Shown: positions 13,001-23,140 of the stretch, piece by piece
How the letters are laid out: the number at the start of each line of letters is the position of its first letter
Numbering within the stretch: the stretch's first letter is position 1
Origin: Lamellibrachia columna
Taxonomy: Eukaryota > Annelida > Polychaeta > Sabellida > Siboglinidae
Reading direction: 5' to 3'
Assembly (NCBI GenBank): GCA_963662155.1
Contig: OY759272.1
Location: 44,171,590-44,235,589, forward strand
DNA: 64,000 nt
The notes under the pieces: generated by a model
What the model was told of the DNA's origin: nothing
Databases searched by the model: none
What the model saw: the letters and a program-made list of their open reading frames with translations, nothing else
Position numbers and translations under genes: made by a program

Positions 13001-15678
13001 AGGTAAAATTAGTAAAGGATCAATGTAGATTGGATATCAGGAAGCACTCGTTCTCAAAGAGGAAAATAAATGAATGGAACAAATTGTCTACATATTGTGT
13101 AACTGCTAGCAGCGTGAATATGTTTAAAAACAAGGTTGACACATATCTCAGGAGGGCGGGTTATAAATAGATGAACATTGTTGGACTCTCGATAAGGCAA
13201 TGGCTTCCTTGTTCAATTGCCATCTGGGCCTTTGGCTTGGATGGCAAATCTTGATAAATCTTGTATTAAGATATACTACTATTAATTAAGCGAATCAACA
13301 TTTCATATATTGCCTACCAGAAAACATATTTTTTAATACCCCCAACATGTCAAACTGTTGCACGATAGCATAGATAGCACAGCTACCGGTAGATGGTGTG
13401 GTCGAACTTCGGTTTGGGTGGACTCCCGAAAGGTCCCTTGTTAGCTCGTCGGAAGACTGTCATGTCCATCGGCAAGCCGTCATCGTCGAATCTGTCCGCG
13501 AGCCACTCCCCTCTCTTTGTAGCCACAAAAACCTGCAGCAACAGAGCTCGTTGATTATGTCCTACGGGTGACACACCACAACGTCAGGGCAGATAGACTT
13601 CTGGAACTTCTTAACATCGTCTGGGAAGAAGAAAAAATGCCACGAGCACGAACGAAACACAACATATTGAGAAAGAAACACAGCATATTGAAATATTTGT
13701 ATGCAGAAAATTAATGTTGTTTGAGGCACGATGCACAACAAATCAAGTGGTTCTTTGTGAGGACAGCAGAAAGGCAGGGACACGTCATCTCGCCTTTACC
13801 CTTTCTGGAGGTTATTGACTGGTTGATGAAGAAACCCATCAGCGACCTACCATGAAGACTCGTATTGGGACCATATGCACGGTTTGAAGATATAGATTTA
13901 GCCCGTCATCGACCTCATTTTCCCATTCCCTAAGGAACATCCAAGAGGATTTTTAATAAGAAGACACCACAGCAGAAACAGTTGGCTTCAAGATACGCCC
14001 CACTAAGACCAACGTGGTGAAAGTGAAAACATAGTAGAAAAAAGACCACTGTGAGAGATGAAGCGCCAGAGGAGGTGAACGACTTCAACTATCTTGGCAG
14101 CTTCCTCTCAGTAGTCAGAAACACTGAACACAAACTCTACAACTCAGACTCATAAGCATATTGAAATCCACTAATCTGCACACCAATACCAAATTGAAAG
14201 CATGCAGATCCAACGACCACACATCAGTTTTGTACGCATCAGAAAGCTGGTTCTCCCAACACCATGCTGGCTGGAGGAGATTTGGTGGCGCGTTATGGTA
14301 CAGTGGTCAGTGAGAGATACTAATTATAAATGGTCCATTTGTCTTTTTTTATTGTCAATTTTAGTTGCTTTCTTTGTAACACCTGGACAGCTTCCAACTG
14401 TCTTTATCAGATTGGTAGTAATCGCACGAAGCTGTTACAAAGAAGGCTGGTAAATGTAGTTGTGAAACACGAATACAAGATTACTATGGCAGACAGATAA
14501 TATTAATTTTTTTTATATATTAATCTGACTGGTGATTGTACTATATTAACCTTTTTCGTTATCAATTTTCTCTTTTTCTTTGTAACGCTTCGAAATGCAG
14601 CTGTCAGAATGGTAGTCGCCGTACTAAGGCCGGTAAATTTTACTGCGAAGAAAATAGTAATAAGCGATTACTATGACGGCCATATTCCTAGAGAGCAAAC
14701 TCACCTTGCTAGCTACTCTGCTCGCATCAACCGCCACGTCGCAGCCGCTGTTGCCCATTCCAACGACGACCACCCTCTTTCCCTTGTAAATACTGACGTC
14801 TATGTGTTCGCCTGCATGAAATACTTGTCCTTTGAATGACTTCAGCCCGGGCATGTCCGGCCAGCGAGGCCGAGTAAACCAACCAACGCAGACGATGACG
14901 GAGTCGAATGTACCTGTCTCCACTTCGCCAGTTTTGAGATCTTTCACCGCGACCGTCCATCGCCCGGTGGAATCGTAGTCTGCCGCCGGTTCTACCACGG
15001 TGACGTCACGGTTGTACTTGATGTTCTTCTCGAGGTCAAAGTTCGCAGCGTACGAGTGGAGATACTCGAGGATGTAACTGTATTGATCACATGCAAGACA
15101 CATTGAAAAATGGTGACAGTATTTAAACGAGAATTACTAATAATCGTTTGGTTATATGTGAGTAACATTCATCAGAAAAAAAACATAACATTGAATTCAT
15201 CCACAATCGATATTTATATCGGTATTTAATCAAAGAAGCAAAACTAAAATCTGAGTATTCAAATTTATCGTTTATGTCATGTAACCGGCCAACAAAATTA
15301 AGAAAATCGTATGGCCCGAAGTGGTTAGACAAAAATGTTTACTACATCGGCTTTCAACGGATCATTCGAGAACTAAGCAAATGTACGTAAGGCCCCCTGA
15401 CCAACTGTGAAATACCTGTGGTGCATGAAGTTGGGGAAATGGTTTGGCATCAGAAAATCGCTGTACGCCAACAATTCCTTGCAGATGTTGGTCGTCGTCA
15501 TAGGAGCGACGCAGACTCGCCCCGCCTGCAGTGGGTCGGGGGTGTAGTACCACACACCGCCTAGTTTGTCTTGACGCTCGAAACACGTCGGACGAAGACC
15601 CTCGTCAATGCAGCACTTGATGGCGGCCAGTCCCCCGGGCCCCGCGCCTAGTATCGCCACAGTCTTCACGTCCGGCAT
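6797..15678 (-). CDS. FMO: Flavin-containing monooxygenase, 7 coding exons, 499 aa, apparently intact
   Basis: Exons joined on the minus strand are 15678-15416, 15077-14705, 13532-13387, 9792-9601, 8590-8398, 7901-7775 and 7002-6797. All six introns have GT and AG ends and every phase matches; the sum is exactly 1500 bp. Seen in the protein: FAD-binding GAGPGGL (residues 11-17), NADPH-binding GMGNSG (194-199), the FMO signature region FKGQVFHAGEH (169-179, ending in His where Tyr or Phe is usual), the ATG motif ATGCDY (319-324), and C-terminal family blocks around RWATRVFK and TDPRL. The family uses FAD, NADPH and O2 to oxygenate soft nucleophiles such as amines and sulfides. Animal FMOs are commonly anchored in the endoplasmic reticulum by a C-terminal hydrophobic helix; this one ends SHITTFHR with none. 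Partial copies flank it on both sides. Expression was not testable. Confidence 0.92.
7549..7743. repeat. 24-bp minisatellite inside FMO intron 6
   Basis: About eight copies of a unit with core CATGCACGGACGCCTACAAA plus a few A/C bases. The period is a multiple of 3, so it yields an artificial plus-strand HARTPTNT peptide repeat. It lies wholly within intron 6, 32 bp from exon 6. Confidence 0.93.
7775..7901 (-). CDS. FMO: FMO coding exon 6
   Basis: This exon has no long open frame of its own and was found by splice logic. The acceptor is CAACAG|GGACTG, then GLCRLPDSKQMWREID and HLTYMDILATDVGCKPNI, which match the family's conserved YMDE-type and G-KPN segments. The donor is ATATAG|GTAAGA, phase 1. 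Confidence 0.88.
8150..8385. repeat. Degenerate tandem repeat in FMO intron 5
   Basis: Three to four degenerate units of roughly 60 bp share the words ATAGTTCTAGAAGTGATTCG and AACACxTA. They end about 15 bp before the exon 5 donor. Confidence 0.65.
8398..8590 (-). CDS. FMO: FMO coding exon 5
   Basis: The acceptor is TTCCAG|CTTCCC. The exon encodes YRYMFPPSLKHPTLAVVG and RWATRVFK, both strongly FMO-like. The donor is TCAAG|GTAAAT, phase 0. Confidence 0.9.
9601..9792 (-). CDS. FMO: FMO coding exon 4
   Basis: The acceptor is GATGCAG|GTTAAC, and the split codon gives Arg261. The exon encodes RILCGYVTVK and the ATGCDY motif. The donor is TACCA|GTCAGT, phase 2. This donor is chosen because it joins to FPALED in exon 5, matching the FPFL-type family segment. 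Confidence 0.87.
9815..10795. repeat. Intron 3 arm of an inverted duplication (partner 1795-2735)
   Basis: Reverse-complemented, this matches 1795-2735 almost throughout (for example GGCTATTCAGAATACC and GATTAAATCACGCTATTTCG on both sides). It is FMO intron 3 sequence, so the pair reflects duplication of the locus rather than a free-standing transposon. Confidence 0.85.
10826..13265 (+). mobile_element. CR1-type LINE copy (CR1-B) in FMO intron 3, antisense to the gene
   Basis: Aligns with ORF2 and the 3' end of the CR1 at 45992-50180. It begins inside the endonuclease domain (NVMFRKDRLGRRGGG) and has a 270-bp internal deletion at about 10990 that removes most of the endonuclease. Reverse transcriptase blocks follow: KSPGVDWIPPKV, AFDKVPHQRLLL and the catalytic FADDTKLF. 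There are stops and frame breaks near 11293, 11889, 11950 and 12285. The 3' tail is a short AAATCTTG-type repeat. It cannot make a working protein. Confidence 0.93.
12328..13170 (+). pseudogene. CR1-B ORF2 C-terminal reverse transcriptase fragment
   Basis: The longest surviving frame of CR1-B, 280 codons, begins just before the FADDTKLF palm motif and runs to the normal ORF2 end (VDTYLRRAGYK). It contains the thumb and C-terminal region (KCLHTGHGN, VRPHLEYCIQAWRP). The palm N-terminal blocks lie in frames upstream (11550-11891, 11956-12288), separated by stops. It belongs to the CR1 clade by near identity to 49250-50077. Confidence 0.9.
13387..13532 (-). CDS. FMO: FMO coding exon 3
   Basis: The acceptor is CTGCAG|GTTTTT. 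The exon encodes VFVATKRGEW and DGLPMDMTVFRR, equivalent to the family segment after the NADPH motif. The donor is ACCG|GTAGCT, phase 2. A diverged copy survives at 1543-1678. Confidence 0.9.
13800..14270 (+). pseudogene. Decayed non-LTR reverse transcriptase fragment in FMO intron 2
   Basis: Broken frames on the plus strand show the order of a LINE reverse transcriptase C-terminal half: FEDIDLA in the place of the FADD palm motif, TAETVGFKI, KTNVVKVKT, EEVNDFNYLGSFLS, then SVLYASESW in another frame. The YLGS...LY-SE-W pattern is typical of a LINE group other than the CR1 and L2 copies in this window. Several stops and frameshifts mean it is dead. Confidence 0.65.
14705..15077 (-). CDS. FMO: FMO coding exon 2
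   Basis: The acceptor is TACAG|TTACATC; the split codon restores Ser88 before YILEYL. The exon holds FKGQVFHAGEH and GMGNSG. The donor is GCAAG|GTGAGT, phase 0. The open frame continues past the donor to 14624 but leaves the family pattern there. Confidence 0.92.
15416..15678 (-). CDS. FMO: FMO coding exon 1
   Basis: Starts MPDVKTVAILGAGPGGL, placing the Rossmann FAD motif about 10 residues from the start as in the family, which supports this ATG. The donor is CACAG|GTATTT and the exon ends in phase 2. Confidence 0.92.
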
Positions 15679-16370
15679 GATGTTTCTACAAATGGTTAGA
15701 CAATAATCTATATGTGTGCTGATGTTTTACACTGTGCACAACGTTACACTTTAACCACTTGTCACACTGTGACCAAATTACATCACCTATGTGTTGACGG
15801 AATTATAACATATAATCACGGAGGTTGACTATTTTGAATCAAACTTCCATGTCATTTCGCCTCTTAATTAACGTCAAGAAGTCCGAACCATCACTACAAA
15901 CCCACTCAAGAAGTTAACGCTTACCCCAAAACCGACTCACACAATCCTGGGCTCTGCTGCAGAGTAAATTAAATTAGTGGCATGCGCCAGGACATATATG
16001 CAACAAATTGCGTCCACAGGTGGTTAAGTGTAACTTTGAAAATAGGTTGTTCATTGTATCGTTTGTGTTTGTCGGCCCGCTGCGATCTTCACTGATTACC
16101 GGGAATTACATTTGGAGACGCCCAAAACAACAAGTGGCATTGTCCGCGATTGCTCACCCGACAACGCTTATGGTGTACTGTAACGTGTTTGTGTGTTCAA
16201 CACGTTACGTGTTGAGTCAATCAACCATTCATTGGCAGAAACCTCAAGAATATCAGAATGCATTCGGGTTAGTTCTTTCAATGGCTAGGGAGACGAGACA
16301 GGGGAGAAAAATATTTTTTTGGATTGGACTGGTAAGTATAAAAATATATCAGCCCGACTGATATTCTACC
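15679..16370 (-). promoter_or_regulatory. FMO 5' flank, also present as dispersed copies
   Basis: This presumably holds the FMO promoter and 5' UTR, but I see no confident core element. The block is repeated at 17640-18280, at 26170-26545 and, in part and inverted, at 1420-1535. The most conserved stretch is around 16040-16160 (words GATTACCGGGAATTACATTT and GCGATCTxCACTGATTACC). Confidence 0.45.
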
Positions 16371-16839
16371 TGTACCAATATTGCGCTGGAGAAATGTATT
16401 GGTTGTTAAAAAAAGCAATGAGAACCGTAATAAGCTACTGTATTCAAGTTTTGTGTTGATACCACGCAACTACGATATCGTGTGAAAACAACGTTTTTGT
16501 TTGTCACGAAACACCACCTTAATGCCACCTAACGGTAACGTCCTGAACTTCCTACCAACACGCAGACGCATGGCACCGTTAAACTTGTGACATAACGAAG
16601 GATTGAACGGTAAACTGTTGTTTAATATCTTTCGCGAATAAACGTTGAGAGATTATAATCATAATGTACTGCAGGTATTACAGGGAGATGAATTTCAATA
16701 TGTTGCGATGGGTTTGTTGTGGAAATTGACGTTACATAATTACGCTTCGCTTGGGTCATAATTTAGCACATGTCCATGTTCTATTATGTTCGTTTTGCTA
16801 GCCTTAGCGATACCTTATCTAGGAATTTCGCCTCGTGTA

Positions 16840-18290
16840 GTTTTGTGACCTATAACCGCGACCGTCCGTCGCCCGGTGGAATCGTAGTCAGCTGCCGATT
16901 CTACCACGGTGACGTCACGGTTGTACTTGATGTTTTTCTCGAGGTCAAAGTTCGCAGCGTACGAGCGGAGATACTCGAGGATGTAACTGTAATGATCGCA
17001 TGCAAGACACATTGAAAAATGGTGACAGTATTTATACGAGTATTACTAATACTCGTTGGTTATTTCCGTCAATAGCAATGTCATGAAATTATTACTTAAA
17101 TTGAAGAATAGATGATCACCATTATTGCTCAAATGTTGTATGTGTAGAACTCAACAACGCTAATGTCCTAAACAGATATGCTAATGGGCTAAAGAATTAT
17201 ACAAAATGGATGCTTTAAAACGGTCTAAACTGTGAGTAACATTTATCAGAAAAAAAACATAACATTGAATTAATCCACAATCGATACTTATAAGATATTT
17301 AATCAAAGAAGGTCAAACACCAATCTGAGTATTCAAATTTATCGTTTTAAGTAAGCTAATTGTCATGTAAGAGGCCAACAAAATTAAGAAAACCGTATGG
17401 CCCGAAGTTGTTAGACAGACATGTTGACTACAGCGGCTTTCAACGGATCATTCGAGAACTAAGCTTATGTACGTAAGGCACACTGACCAACTGTGAAATA
17501 CCTGGGGTGCATGAAGTTGGGGAAGTGTTTTGGCATCAGGAAATAGCTGTACGCCAACAATTCCTTGCAGATGTTGGACGTCGTCGTGGGAGCGACGCAG
17601 ACTCGCAACGTGTGCTCTGCACAACGTTACACTTTAACCACTTGTCACACGGTAACCAAATTACATCACCTCTGTTTCGATGGAATTATAACTTATCGTA
17701 TCGGAGTTTTTTTTTATTAAACTTCCATGTTATTTCGCCTCTTGATTAACGTCAAGAAGACCTAACCATTACTACAAACCCTGACAAGAAGTAAACGCTC
17801 TCCCCAAACCCGACGCACCCAGTCCTAGGCTATACTGCAGAGTAAATGAAGTTAATGGCATGCGCCACGACATGTATGCAACAAATTGCGTCCACAGGTC
17901 GTTAAGTGTAACTTTGAAAATAGGCTGTCCATTGTATCGCTTGTGTTTGTCGGCCCGCTGCGATCTACACTGATTACCGGGAATTACATTTGGAGACGCC
18001 CAAAACATCCAGTGGCATTGTCCGCGATTATTCACCCGACAACGCTACGCCTTCCTTATGGTGTACTGTAACGTGTTTTTGAGTACAACAATTTATATTA
18101 AGAAGTCGGTAAATCATTCTCGAGGCACAGTGAAATAGCCTGAAACCGGAGTTCTTTGGCAGAAATCTTAAGAATATCAGAATCCATTCGGGTTAGTTTT
18201 TTCAATGGCTGGGGGTCGAGACAGGGGTGTAAAAGAGCATTTTTGGATTGGACTGGTAAGTTATAAAACTATGTCAGCCCGACTGATATT
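16840..18290 (-). pseudogene. Truncated tandem copy of the FMO 5' end (psi-FMO-B)
   Basis: On the minus strand this repeats the FMO 5' flank (17640-18280), the 3' part of exon 1 (about 17604-17498, ending CCCAG|GTATTT) and the 5' part of exon 2 (16986-16845, SYILEYLRSYAANFDL onward). Exon 1 has lost roughly 130 bp including the start codon and GAGPGGL. Exon 2 breaks off before the FMO signature and NADPH motif, running into unrelated sequence near 16840. The intervening intron holds about 160 bp (17065-17230) not present in the intact intron 1. No functional protein is possible. Confidence 0.85.
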
Positions 18291-18363
18291 CTACCTGCCC
18301 CCAATATTGCGTTGAAAATATGTACTGATTGTTAAATGAAAACCACGAGAAAAAAAACAAATT

Positions 18364-18397
18364 GAAGAATTATCTAGGGTAGAAGATAATTCTTCAC
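18364..18397. other. 12-bp perfect stem-loop
   Basis: GAAGAATTATCT is followed after an 8-bp loop by its exact complement AGATAATTCTTC. No function can be assigned. Confidence 0.6.
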
Positions 18398-19013
18398 TGT
18401 CCATCTCTCCGGCATAATACACACTCGTCTGCTCAACTAGCATCACACCCAGGCTTACCAATGTCTCGTCCGCACTATCTGCCGTTTTACCGTCATCAGT
18501 TCATCAACGGAGTGGTCAGTTACAGTCCCCTAGCGTGGTTGTTTTTTGGGGGTGCACGTATAGAGACAGAGGAACTCTGTGGGGTCCGGGGAAGTTATGC
18601 TAATTTATACCCATTTTTATTTATTAAAACACAACACATAACATGAGATCATATTAGTATAATTATTGAATAGGGTTGCAACGCCGTGGATGCAATTTTG
18701 AAAATACAGATGTAGGCCTATATTAACTGCGCTGGATACGAACGACGAAGAAGTAGATCGTGTCGTTCAAGAACGACCAGGCTTTAACATCACTTTTCGA
18801 AAATATAGAGGAGAACTGACGTTCAGTATGATGGAAAAATCACCACGTTCATGAAGCTCATCGATGTGACCTATTCGATGGATGTGTTCTCCCAGGAATT
18901 CACTGCCGACCTTGCGACCCTTTGTAAACATTCAAGGTGTGTTCAGACACAGTGTGCAGATATATGTAGGCTCCGCACGTTCATGAAGCTCCTACAAAAA
19001 TGCACCTTTCAAA

Positions 19014-19112
19014 TGGATTATGCCGATAACCATGCATGTTGTTATGCCTATGATAACCATGCATGTTGCTTTGCCAATGATAACCATGCATGTTGTTATG
19101 GCAATGACGTGA
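19014..19112 (+). repeat. 27-bp in-frame repeat, three copies (DNHACCYAY type)
   Basis: Three units starting GATAACCATGCATGTTG encode the nonapeptides DNHACCYAY, DNHACCFAN and DNHACCYGN in the same frame as the upstream segment of the pseudogene. The paired cysteines and histidine are preserved in all three. Confidence 0.8.
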
Positions 19113-19719
19113 GCGCCGTCTGCTACGACAAATACCAGGTTAGCATTCATCCCATGATTATATATTGCAGATATGGTGACGGAGTCCAGAACATAGCTGG
19201 CATCACAGAGGAGAAGGGACACACGATGGCGACGACCACGGGATTCATGCAGGTGCTTCAACCGCAGCTGAAAGAAATCCTTCAAGAACTCACTCGCGTC
19301 CGTTATGTGACGGATTTGCCGTCCAGCCAATATAGAAACAAGACCGTTGTTGCCATGTTTATCAACAACTGCATTATGGCAATGGCTGGAAGTGGGTCAC
19401 GGCAAAGGTGTAGGTGGAGCCACCAAAAAGATGGCAGAGACGGCCTTGAAGAAAGACGCCATATTGTCGGACACATACACCTTCTACAACCATTTCGTCA
19501 CAGCCGACACCAAGATGAAGTTTGTCCGTGTCTCCTCCATCGCAGTCAACGCCCGCCGTGACATCATCAATTCATAGCACATCACATCGTTACTGGTTTC
19601 ACGCTATGGTCCCAAGTGGAAGCCATCTCTACATGAGAGAAACATCTTGCTTCTCTGAATGTTGATACTCTAACAAACCTGGACAGCGACAAACAACAAA
19701 CTGTGCAACGATGGTGCAA

Positions 19720-20270
19720 CCACTGATGACACAGCCATCGTTGATGACACAACAACCACTGATGACACAGCCATCGTTGATGACACAACAACCACTGATG
19801 ACACAGCCATCGCTGATGACACAACAACCACTGATGACACAGCCATCGCTGATGACACAACAACCACTGATGACACAGCCATCGCTAATGACAAAACAAC
19901 CACTGATGAGACAGCCATTGTCGATGACGCGACCACCACTGATGACACAGCCATCGCGGATGACACAACAACCACTGATAACGCAACCATCGCTGATGAC
20001 ACAACAACCACTGATGACACAGCCATCGCTGATGACAAAACAACCACTGATGACACAGCCTTTGTCGATGACACGACCACCACTGATGACACAGCCATCG
20101 CTGATGACACAACAACCACTGATGACACAGCCATTGTCGATGACACGACCACCACTGATGACACAACCATCGCTGATGACACTACGACCACTGACGACAC
20201 AAGCATCACAGGCAACACGACCTCCACTGATGACGCAACCACCGCTGATGTCACAGCAGATGATGTCGCC
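19720..20270 (+). repeat. 36-bp minisatellite (18-bp halves), about 15 copies
   Basis: The unit is two related 18-mers, GATGACACAGCCATCGYT and GATGACACAACAACCACT. In the plus frame beginning at 19710 it reads as an acidic, threonine-rich repeat (DDTAIADDTTTT). Other frames give the MTQPSLMTQQPL and, on the minus strand, SAMAVSSVVVVS artefacts. All six frames are largely open because the unit avoids stops. Confidence 0.93.
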
Positions 20271-20302
20271 GAAGAACTGTCATTATTCATCCCAACCATG
20301 GC

Positions 20303-20608
20303 GTGATCACGAACGACGAAGCCATGGTGATGCATCTTAGAGAGGGTGACTTCATTGCTGCCATGTATAATCACAAGTGGTATGTCGGGAAGGTAAATGA
20401 AGCACCTGCACATGAGAGAGAAGTGCTAGTCTCCTTTATGGCACCAGCGCGAGGCAAGTTCAAATTGGGAAAGCGAGACATAACAGATGTCGTGTTTGAT
20501 GACATGTTATGCCAATTAACACCAACAACCCCTGTCGGCAGCGGGTACGACATTCTCCCCAGCGACAGAAACAAGATCCGGGAGGCATATGATATATATG
20601 AACATTAA
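20303..20608 (+). pseudogene. C-terminal module of the SQYRNK/HGKG-type protein
   Basis: The 101-codon frame has a small beta-rich, chromo- or Tudor-like look (DFIAAMYNHKWYVGKVNEAP, then EVLVSFMAP). The tail is PTTPVGSGYDILPSDRNKI. It is listed separately because it is the best preserved part of the gene and may be a real exon. An AT-rich 3' flank follows. Confidence 0.45.
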
Positions 20609-21525
20609 GTTTGTGACTAAGTGAAACCACGCGAAACCGCTGTATAATGCTGACCCCATTTCCCTCTTCTATTGCCGCAAGTTGTCTTAAATTTAAACAA
20701 ATTGTGTCAAAATTAAAAGGATGGCATGGAATTATCATTAAATTGTTAATTATGAGTTAATTACATTTGTTATTTGACTTGTTAGACGTTGCTGCATACA
20801 GTTCTAGTGATGTACTACACTGTTCTTAGCAAAGAGCTGTTTATAGGTAAATGTTAATATGTGACATGTCAGAATACGTCATGTTTCGAGAACAGTGTAT
20901 TTATGCATTATATCAGGTTTACACTTTGTAAGATGTGATACCGCGCGAATGCATGCTACCAGGCGAAACGCATATGTTTTTCAGTAATGGTAATGCCAAG
21001 ATTTATTTCAAAATGGTTACTTTTGTGGGGTTGTTGCTAATACACGTATGACTTACTATACAAGTGAAATAATTGCTTAAAAATCTACTTTTGATATGCA
21101 AGTAGGACTATTAAGACAGTATTGTGCTAACTTCGTATTAATGGTATGACAGAAAATAAATAAAATATTGTTTATAATCAATATATTTTATTATAAATGT
21201 GTTATCTTTATTTTAAAGCGATATATTAAAAATAAATACGTTATAGGAGATTTGATAGGAACGCCATTACAAAATATAAGTGATACAGGCGAAATACAAT
21301 TTCTAAGCCCTCATTTTGCACACAAAATATTTTCGCACACAAACAAATTTTATACTATTGCAAAGCCATCTTTATATATTTAATGAAAAATAACAACACT
21401 GTTTTTATGCACCACATAAGCACACGTTATTACAATTGACATAATATTATATATGGTGGGCAAGAACTGCAAACAGTAATGATCAATTCGAAGGATCGCT
21501 CAAAGCTCTATACGCTTCACCTCAT
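20609..21525. other. AT-rich unassigned stretch
   Basis: No supported gene or clear repeat. The 71-codon frame at 21168-21383 is AT-driven and lacks motifs. Confidence 0.4.
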
Positions 21526-22411
21526 GGAAGACCTGTTCATTCCAACGCTAACTCGATTTATCTGGGAAGCGTTCAGCCGCAGTGCAATTGCTACGCGAAG
21601 AGTCACTCTATAATTGATCACGTATCCACCGCTGTCTACATCCAGGAACTCATTTATGCAGCCGAGTGAACTGAAGCAACGTGGAGTAAACGAAATTGCT
21701 CAAGCTTCGAGGCTGTAAACATCGATGACAGATAAATGGCGAGGATGCGTCCTGTTTTTCCCAAACTATCCCTACGATGTTCCTGCTTTTCTATGAGAAG
21801 GTGTTGACACCTATGTCATCTTCATCCAGGTGGTGTGATTTTGCCAAGCAGTGTCTGGTGCCGAAATCCAAATATATTTCCTTAAAGTGTAGCATGCCAA
21901 CAAACGATTTTAGGGTATTCTGATGTGCTGAATAAAACCAGATATGTTAGCAAACTGTCGGTGAACTCCTAAAAAATTGCGCCCAGCGCCCTATTTGCCT
22001 AAGAAAAAACAAACAAACACCCTTCTAATTAGTGCAGTTGTGATCTCATAAGAGCACTTTTAATGCACTTTGGGAATTATGAATATACAAAAGTGATGCC
22101 GGCACACTAATTTACCAAACAAAATCGAGCCCGATGTGTCCACGGAATAGGCAAACACCCTTCTAATTAATATAATAGTGATCTTTAACGCCGGCTTTCG
22201 GGTGAATTGGGTGTGTTGAATCCAACAAGGGATTCGCGGATTTGGATTCAGCACACCAAAATCACCCCAAAACCGTTGCTAAGATATTATTATTATATTA
22301 GTTAGAAGTGTGTATGTTTATTTCTTGGGCAAATATGGCGCCATTTTTTCATTTAAGTTGTCAAAGACTCCTCCCACAATTTGCCAACATCACCTTTTGG
22401 ATTCTGCACAC
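21526..22411. repeat. Dispersed fold-back repeat, copy 1 (partner 30505-31572)
   Basis: Shares long stretches with 30505-31572, starting ACCTGTTCATTCCAACGC and ending CAACATCACxTTTTGGATTC. It contains internal inverted segments, for example 22199-22267, where TTGGGTGTGTTGAATCCAA is followed by its imperfect complement, and the outward GTTxGCAAACTG / CAxTTTGCCAAC pair near 21948 and 22379. It looks like a decayed fold-back DNA transposon; no transposase was recognised. Confidence 0.6.
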
Positions 22412-22538
22412 GACGTCATTCTATAATTGTTTGTTGGAATGCGTTACTGAAAAATGCCGACAGGGTTTAAATTGTCTGACATTAACACAGGTACAGGAGA
22501 TGCTCTTGGTAGCCAATGTAAAGAAGCAAAAACACCTG

Positions 22539-22726
22539 AGTAGTTATTAGGCGCTTTTTGCTGATCACTGAACACGAGAAGGAGCAAGAGCAAGTCCTAT
22601 CTTTCCCGTGTTAAACAAAATTAATTATTCATAAGATATGAGATGGTCCCCGAACGATTAGCCAATCCAGTACCGTTATTCGAATTCGAATCCCGAGTTC
22701 CTAGCGGAGGCTAGAACGTGGAGCAT
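22539..22726 (+). repeat. Polinton left terminal inverted repeat
   Basis: Pairs with 25079-25264. Long identical runs include the word ATTCATAAGATATGAGATGG and then GGTCCCCGAA. The alignment fades after GAACGTGG near 22726. Bases 22757-22775 (GGGGTCGTCTCGAAATA) match an inverted word just inside the right repeat (25065-25081), so the original repeat may have been longer with a later insertion. Confidence 0.92.
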
Positions 22727-23140
22727 GATGGGGTCATCAATGAACACTTCATGAATGTAAGGGGTCGTCTCGAAATAAAAACAATTAATAACATTAATAA
22801 TGGGTTATTAAAAAACGAGTGTATGGGGTCGTCTCAACGAGAGAAAAGGAACAAACGCAATAATTGGTGTGCAAACGTGTTTTATTGAGTAACAACAACA
22901 TCGAGCTTGATACAAGAGGATAGTAGAGCGTAATAACTATATGGTATGATGATGACGTGACTTGCGGGTGATTACCACCCTCCAGAGGTCTCGAGCGTAG
23001 GGGTGTCTCCACCTCGCCAGAGGCTCAATGACGACGACGACGACGACGCGACATGCGGGTGCTTACCACCCTCCAGAGGTCTCGAGTTTAGGGGTGCTTA
23101 CCACCGCTCCAGGGACTCGATCGATAAGCGATATTACAAT

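Larger units (their letters stand above)
18851..20608 (+). pseudogene. Broken gene for a transposon-type protein (SQYRNK / HGKG family)
   Basis: Three segments on one strand resemble, in order, a long uncharacterised protein type found in many invertebrate genomes. First, 18851-19380 has VSIHPMIIYCR, LKEILQELTRVRYVTDL and PSSQYRNKTVV. Second, after a frame change near 19370, 19347-19577 has GHGKGVGGATKKMAETALKK and KMKFVRVSSIAV; four residues usually found between HGKG and GG appear deleted. Third, in another frame, 20303-20608 has a C-terminal domain with DFIAAMYNHKWYVGKV and a KxxKxD-type tail. Between the second and third lies a 36-bp minisatellite. Frameshifts and the stop at 19575 mean it is not expressed as one protein, unless unseen introns bridge them. 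Family membership is from memory of recurring motifs, not a search. Confidence 0.55.

Noticed and set aside
19670..20413. 247-codon minus-strand frame with SAMAVSSVVVVS repeats and the plus-strand MTQPSLMTQQPL frame
   Set aside because: Alternative-frame readings of the 36-bp minisatellite; the acidic DDTTTT reading is the only one compatible with the neighbouring gene's composition.
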